A stretch of DNA of 9,229 nt from Bacteroidales bacterium (lineage in GTDB: Bacteria; Bacteroidota; Bacteroidia; Bacteroidales; P3). The translations under genes were made by a program, and so were the position numbers. Position 1 is the first letter of the stretch; the number at the start of each line of letters is the position of its first letter. The notes beneath the pieces were generated by a model. It ran no database searches, was not told the origin of the DNA, and worked only from the letters and a program-made list of their open reading frames with translations. Positions 6,982-9,229 of this stretch are shown one piece after another. Location of the stretch: assembly GCA_031271725.1 (NCBI GenBank), contig JAISVE010000166.1, positions 1 through 9,229 of the forward strand. Direction: 5' to 3'.

Positions 6982-7731
6982 ATGAATTTAGATCGTTACA
7001 TCAGGCAGACATCGTTGGCAGAGATGGGTGAACAGGGGCAAATTAAGTTGCGTGCTTCCCGTGCGCTAATAGTTGGGATTGGCGGACTTGGCGGAACTAC
7101 CGCACTTTATCTTACTGCAAGCGGTATTGGTGGAATAACCATTGTTGATGATGACACTGTGGCTTTGCATAATTTGCAGCGGCAGATACTGTATAGTACT
7201 TCGCAGGTGGGTTTGAATAAGGTTGACTGTGCTTCTTCGGTTTTGCGGTTGTTGAATCCCGATGTCGATTTTCGTTTTATAAATACTCGTTTTAATTCTG
7301 AAAACGCTCTTGAATTGACGCAGGGTTGTGATATTATTGTTGATGGAAGTGATAATCCGACATTGCGTTATTTGCTTAATGATTTGAGTGTCGGATTAGA
7401 TATTCCTTATGTGTTCGGAGCTATTAAGGGTTTTAACGGGCAGGTGTCGGTGTTTAACTCTGTTGTGGGCGGGGGCGTTTGTGCTGCAACTTACCGCTGT
7501 CTTTATCCTGAGGCGACAGAGTCCAAGTCTATTGGCGAATTTGGCTGTTTGCCCGGCGTTGTTGCCACGCTTGAAGTAAATGAGGCAATAAAAACACTCT
7601 GCGGCTTTGGCTCAAACCTGCAAAACCGCCTGCTGACCATTGACTTGCTAAAACCATCTTTCCGCATTTTCGACATCACTCCTAATCCCGACGAACGCCA
7701 TAGAGCAATGGAAAATTTTAAGCGTTTATAA
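6982..7731 (+). CDS. thiF: ThiF/MoeB/HesA-family E1-like adenylyltransferase
   Basis: The 249-residue protein has the E1-like fold that adenylates the C-terminal glycine of a ubiquitin-like sulfur carrier, here probably ThiS, given thiH two genes upstream. Visible motifs are RYIRQTSLAEMGEQGQ at the N-terminus, the nucleotide-binding GIGGLG (32-37), DDDTVALHNLQRQ (56-68) with the Asn/Arg/Gln contacts, Lys80, DGSDN (121-125), YRCLYPE (171-177) and LPGVVATLEVNEAIK (190-204). Compared with E. coli MoeB/ThiF, the zinc-binding cysteines are largely gone: the first CxxC reads Thr170-Tyr-Arg-Cys173, and the C-terminal CxxC is replaced by PNPDERH. The position of the persulfide-forming Cys is a Ser by my alignment. 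The fold assignment is firm. ThiF rather than MoeB rests on context. Confidence 0.86.
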   Translation: MNLDRYIRQTSLAEMGEQGQIKLRASRALIVGIGGLGGTTALYLTASGIGGITIVDDDTVALHNLQRQILYSTSQVGLNKVDCASSVLRLLNPDVDFRFINTRFNSENALELTQGCDIIVDGSDNPTLRYLLNDLSVGLDIPYVFGAIKGFNGQVSVFNSVVGGGVCAATYRCLYPEATESKSIGEFGCLPGVVATLEVNEAIKTLCGFGSNLQNRLLTIDLLKPSFRIFDITPNPDERHRAMENFKRL

Positions 7732-7741
7732 GTCATTAGAT

Positions 7742-7886
7742 ATGAACAGAACAGAACAGAACAGAACAGAACAGAACAGAACAGAACAGAACAGAACAGA
7801 ACAGTCGATTAATAAATAATGACTCCTCTTACAGTTTTTCATATCTACGATTTTATATTACTATTTTATTCATTTTAAGTAATTGT
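7742..7886 (+). other. Phase-variable leader: ATG, repeat tract and out-of-frame signal peptide of the SUMF1 gene
   Basis: An ATG at 7742 lies 10 nt after the thiF stop codon. In the present sequence it reads Met, four NRTEQ units, SINK and a TAA at 7817-7819. Downstream of the repeat, the frame of the SUMF1 gene is open from the repeat through 7886 and encodes a classic export signal: SYLRF, then a hydrophobic run YITILFILSNCLG, then LRAQDTND with likely cleavage at A-Q (or, less likely, a lipoprotein cysteine at LSNC). That frame contains no ATG of its own. The ATG is 145 nt before position 7887, a remainder of one. Adding one 5-nt unit, or removing two, joins ATG and signal peptide into one frame, giving 284 or 279 residues. 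The third frame stops at once, at TAA 7810-7812. Confidence 0.8.
7744..7804 (+). repeat. Pentanucleotide simple-sequence repeat, (GAACA)12 plus G
   Basis: Twelve uninterrupted copies of GAACA fill 7744-7803, with one further G at 7804. The first base is the G of the ATG start codon. A unit length not divisible by three means each change in copy number shifts the frame. Perfect tandem arrays of this length are prone to slipped-strand mispairing. The arrangement is comparable to the CTCTT repeats in the signal-peptide region of neisserial opa genes. The copy number read here could also vary between reads or have been altered during assembly. Confidence 0.97.
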
Positions 7887-8591
7887 TTGGGTTTACGAGC
7901 GCAAGATACAAATGACTATAGGATTAATGTAAAAAATAATGGCAAAAAAACATCGTTACTTATGAAGGATATTGGTGAATTTTATATTGGTGAATGCGAG
8001 GTTACACAGTTGTTATGGCTTGTAGTAATGGGTAAGTATCCTGATGCTGATTTTATTCCAAATGATAGTAATGGATTGGGTAAGGAATATCCCATGTACT
8101 ATGTGAGTTATAAGGATATAGTAGGTACTTCCGGTGGTGTAGGATATAATGTAAATGGGATAAATTATTACAAAAATGGATTTTGTTATAAATTGAGCCG
8201 TTTGGTTGGTAATGGTATGAAGTTTCGTTTACCTTCGGATATGGAATGGGAATTCGCAGCAAAAGGTGGTAAGTTAGCCATGGACAGTACAGAGTATTCA
8301 GGCAGTAATGATCTGGAAAATGTTGGATGGTATGATGGTAATAGTGGCAATAGAGCACAAAGAGTAAAGACTAAACAGGCAAACATTCTTGGAGTTTATG
8401 ATATGAGTGGCAATGTTTGGGAATACTGTAGTAGTAACTCATGTAACGGATATGATGAAATTGGTTTACGTGGTGGTTCCTATCTTACCAGTGCTAATGC
8501 TTGCAGTGTGTATTATCGTGCTTGCGGAAATAAAAATAAGCGTAGCAGTCGTGATGGATTTCGCCTTGCCTGCTCTAAAAATAAAGAATAA
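7887..8591 (+). CDS. SUMF1/FGE-sulfatase-fold protein, phase-variable, currently OFF
   Basis: The 234 codons from 7887 carry a formylglycine-generating-enzyme (SUMF1) fold: GECEVTQLLWLVVMG (35-49), PMYYVSYKD, MKFRLPSDMEWEFAAKGG (111-128), ANILGVYDMSGNVWEYC (165-181), LRGGSY (194-199) and DGFRLAC (223-229). It is probably not a true sulfatase activator: by alignment the two active-site cysteines of FGE fall at Thr201 and Cys206, so only one remains. Many such proteins use the fold for binding. Position 7887 is a TTG chosen only because the frame has no ATG; it would remove the signal peptide. The natural N-terminus almost certainly begins at the ATG at 7742, across the GAACA repeat, out of frame at 12 copies. 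The ON protein would be exported. Low GC and many Asn, Tyr and Ser codons contrast mildly with thiF upstream. Ligand and role are unknown. Confidence 0.82.
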   Translation: MGLRAQDTNDYRINVKNNGKKTSLLMKDIGEFYIGECEVTQLLWLVVMGKYPDADFIPNDSNGLGKEYPMYYVSYKDIVGTSGGVGYNVNGINYYKNGFCYKLSRLVGNGMKFRLPSDMEWEFAAKGGKLAMDSTEYSGSNDLENVGWYDGNSGNRAQRVKTKQANILGVYDMSGNVWEYCSSNSCNGYDEIGLRGGSYLTSANACSVYYRACGNKNKRSSRDGFRLACSKNKE

Positions 8592-8620
8592 TGAACGCTC
8601 TGTTTTTACTGCTTTATGAT

Positions 8621-8628
8621 TAACTTTG
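8621..8628 (+). promoter_or_regulatory. Possible -7 promoter element for the DUF1016 gene
   Basis: TAACTTTG is an exact TAnnTTTG match, 7 nt before the ATG at 8636. No good TTTG lies 17-23 nt upstream. If used, transcription would begin at or within a few bases of the start codon, giving a nearly leaderless mRNA. The GGGAG just before the ATG is too close (1 nt) to act as a Shine-Dalgarno site. Confidence 0.4.
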
Positions 8629-8635
8629 TGGGAGA

Positions 8636-9229
8636 ATGAGTGATATAGTAAAACTTTCAGAATATAAGGATTGGTTGCAAAATTTGAAACAGCAAATCAA
8701 AACGGGGCAGATAAAAGCAGCCTTGTCAGTAAATAGTCAAATGATTATGCTGTATTGGGATTTGGGCAGACAAATTGTGGACAAGCAGGAAAATGCAAAG
8801 TGGGGAAGTGGCTTTATAGAGCAATTAAGTAAGGATTTGAAGGAGGAATTTCCTGAGATGACGGGGTTATCTGTAACAAATTTGAATTATTGTAAACGAT
8901 TTTTTAAGTTCTATTCCTATACGGAAGATATAAATAAATTGTTTCTTGAAATTCGCCCCCAACTTGGGGGTGAATTTCAAATGATTGATAACAAGGTAGA
9001 TATAATTCGCCCCCAACTTGGGGGTGAATTTGAAAGTAATTCTATAGCGAAGATACCTTGGGGGCACCAAAAGACAATAATAGATAAATGTGTGTCTATA
9101 GAACAAGCCAAATTCTACATAAATAAAACAGTAGAAAACAATTGGAGCAGGGCTGTCCTCGAATATCAAATTGAAACCAATCTCTATGAAAGGCAAGGGA
9201 AAGCGGTAACAAATTTTAACTTGACTTTG
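8636..9229 (+). CDS. DUF1016 / YhcG-type PDDEXK nuclease, N-terminal part (3' end outside window)
   Basis: The first 198 codons of a DUF1016 protein are present. The N-terminal domain is clear: EYKDWLQNLKQQIKTGQIKAA, LYWDLGRQIV (39-48), WGSGFIEQLSKDLKEEFPEM (56-75), GLSVTNLNYCKRFFKFY (77-93). The conserved IPWGH (140-144), NNWSRAVLEYQI (168-179), NLYERQGKAVTNF (182-194) and the start of the next block follow. In the family a PDDEXK-type nuclease domain comes next; it lies beyond the window, so the catalytic residues cannot be checked. These proteins often occur near restriction-modification and other accessory loci and are predicted nucleases of unsettled role. The start at 8636 gives the standard N-terminus. 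Residues 105-133, between the two conserved blocks, hold two copies of an RPQLGGEF segment encoded by a palindromic DNA repeat. Confidence 0.88.
   Translation, partial: MSDIVKLSEYKDWLQNLKQQIKTGQIKAALSVNSQMIMLYWDLGRQIVDKQENAKWGSGFIEQLSKDLKEEFPEMTGLSVTNLNYCKRFFKFYSYTEDINKLFLEIRPQLGGEFQMIDNKVDIIRPQLGGEFESNSIAKIPWGHQKTIIDKCVSIEQAKFYINKTVENNWSRAVLEYQIETNLYERQGKAVTNFNLTL
8946..8980. repeat. Palindromic in-frame repeat, copy 1
   Basis: The core 28 nt (8950-8977) are identical to copy 2. Around the central C at 8963 the two arms (8946-8962 and 8964-8980) pair at 16 of 17 positions, with one G/T mismatch at 8955/8971 that would still pair as G-U in RNA. The centre is CCCCCAA-C-TTGGGGG. In the DUF1016 frame it encodes EIRPQLGGEFQ (105-115). 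Confidence 0.93.
9004..9031. repeat. Palindromic in-frame repeat, copy 2
   Basis: This is an exact second copy of the 28-nt core found at 8950-8977, displaced by 54 nt (18 codons), so it is read in the same frame and encodes IRPQLGGEF (124-132). The 26 nt between the two copies and the DNA after the second copy are not recognisably repeated, so this is not a simple tandem duplication of a larger unit. Confidence 0.93.

Noticed and set aside
7742..7819. The 25-codon peptide with four NRTEQ repeats as a functional small protein
   Set aside because: Its repeats follow directly from the 5-nt DNA repeat read in triplets, and its length depends on copy number. It is better explained as the OFF product of the switch.
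7819..7878. Small reading frame from the ATG at 7819 (19 residues, hydrophobic)
   Set aside because: It overlaps the signal-peptide frame out of phase and stops at 7876-7878. It has no features of its own and is most likely a by-product of the AT-rich sequence.
7887..7889. TTG at 7887 as the true start of the SUMF1 gene
   Set aside because: It cuts through the end of a good signal peptide encoded in the same frame just upstream, and no ribosome-binding feature favours it. The upstream frame is open back to the repeat.
7887..8591. SUMF1 protein as the type IX component PorK/GldK
   Set aside because: PorK/GldK is a much longer lipoprotein encoded with PorL, PorM and PorN. None of these neighbours is present and this protein is far shorter.
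9055..9070. CCTTGGGGGCACC as a third copy of the palindrome
   Set aside because: It shares only the TTGGGGG half, lacks the left arm, and encodes the family-conserved IPWGH motif, so the similarity is probably coincidental.
8867..9196. Minus-strand reading frame of 109 codons with two FTPKLGAN segments
   Set aside because: It is the shadow of the DUF1016 gene. The repeated peptide appears only because the palindromes read similarly on both strands.

Overview
The window reads as a chromosomal segment from a member of Bacteroidota, most likely Bacteroidales. The evidence is a type IX secretion gene (porQ), a DUF3127 protein, a DPP IV-type peptidase, several promoters of the TTTG / TAnnTTTG class, and an almost complete lack of Shine-Dalgarno sequences. 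No phage, plasmid, IS, tRNA, rRNA or CRISPR structure is visible.

Layout. Positions 2-97 hold the C-terminus of a dUTPase on the + strand. A bidirectional hairpin terminator (116-146) separates it from a minus-strand DUF3127 protein (167-607) that ends in an SSB-like acidic tip. Two overlapping divergent promoters (666-709) then drive that gene leftward and a tight three-gene operon rightward. The operon encodes a DPP IV-family serine peptidase (743-3067), a YwqK/MORN-repeat exported protein (3072-4157) and PorQ (4160-5203), with gaps of 4 and 2 nt and two GTG starts in succession. Next come thiH (5287-6426), a bcp/PrxQ peroxiredoxin with its own promoter (6469-6918) and a thiF/moeB-like adenylyltransferase gene (6982-7731). 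The last third holds a SUMF1 (FGE-sulfatase fold) protein (conserved part 7887-8591) and the 5' part of a DUF1016/YhcG-type nuclease gene (8636 to window end).

The most interesting signal is at 7742-7886. Twelve perfect copies of the pentanucleotide GAACA start inside an ATG codon and lie directly before an open frame that encodes a signal peptide continuous with the SUMF1 protein. At 12 copies the ATG is out of frame and the product stops after 25 codons. Gaining one copy or losing two would fuse it to the exported protein. This is the architecture of a slipped-strand ON/OFF phase-variation switch, here in its OFF state. The C-terminus of the switched protein also resembles the C-type-lectin variable region used by diversity-generating retroelements. 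A second structure not explained by ordinary genes is a 28-nt near-perfect palindrome present twice, in frame, 54 nt apart, inside the DUF1016 gene.

How the genes may work together: porQ belongs to the PorU-PorV-PorQ-PorZ attachment complex of type IX secretion, and its operon partners both carry export signals. ThiH and the ThiF-like protein belong to thiazole synthesis for thiamine, although the other thi genes and a TPP riboswitch are not in this window.
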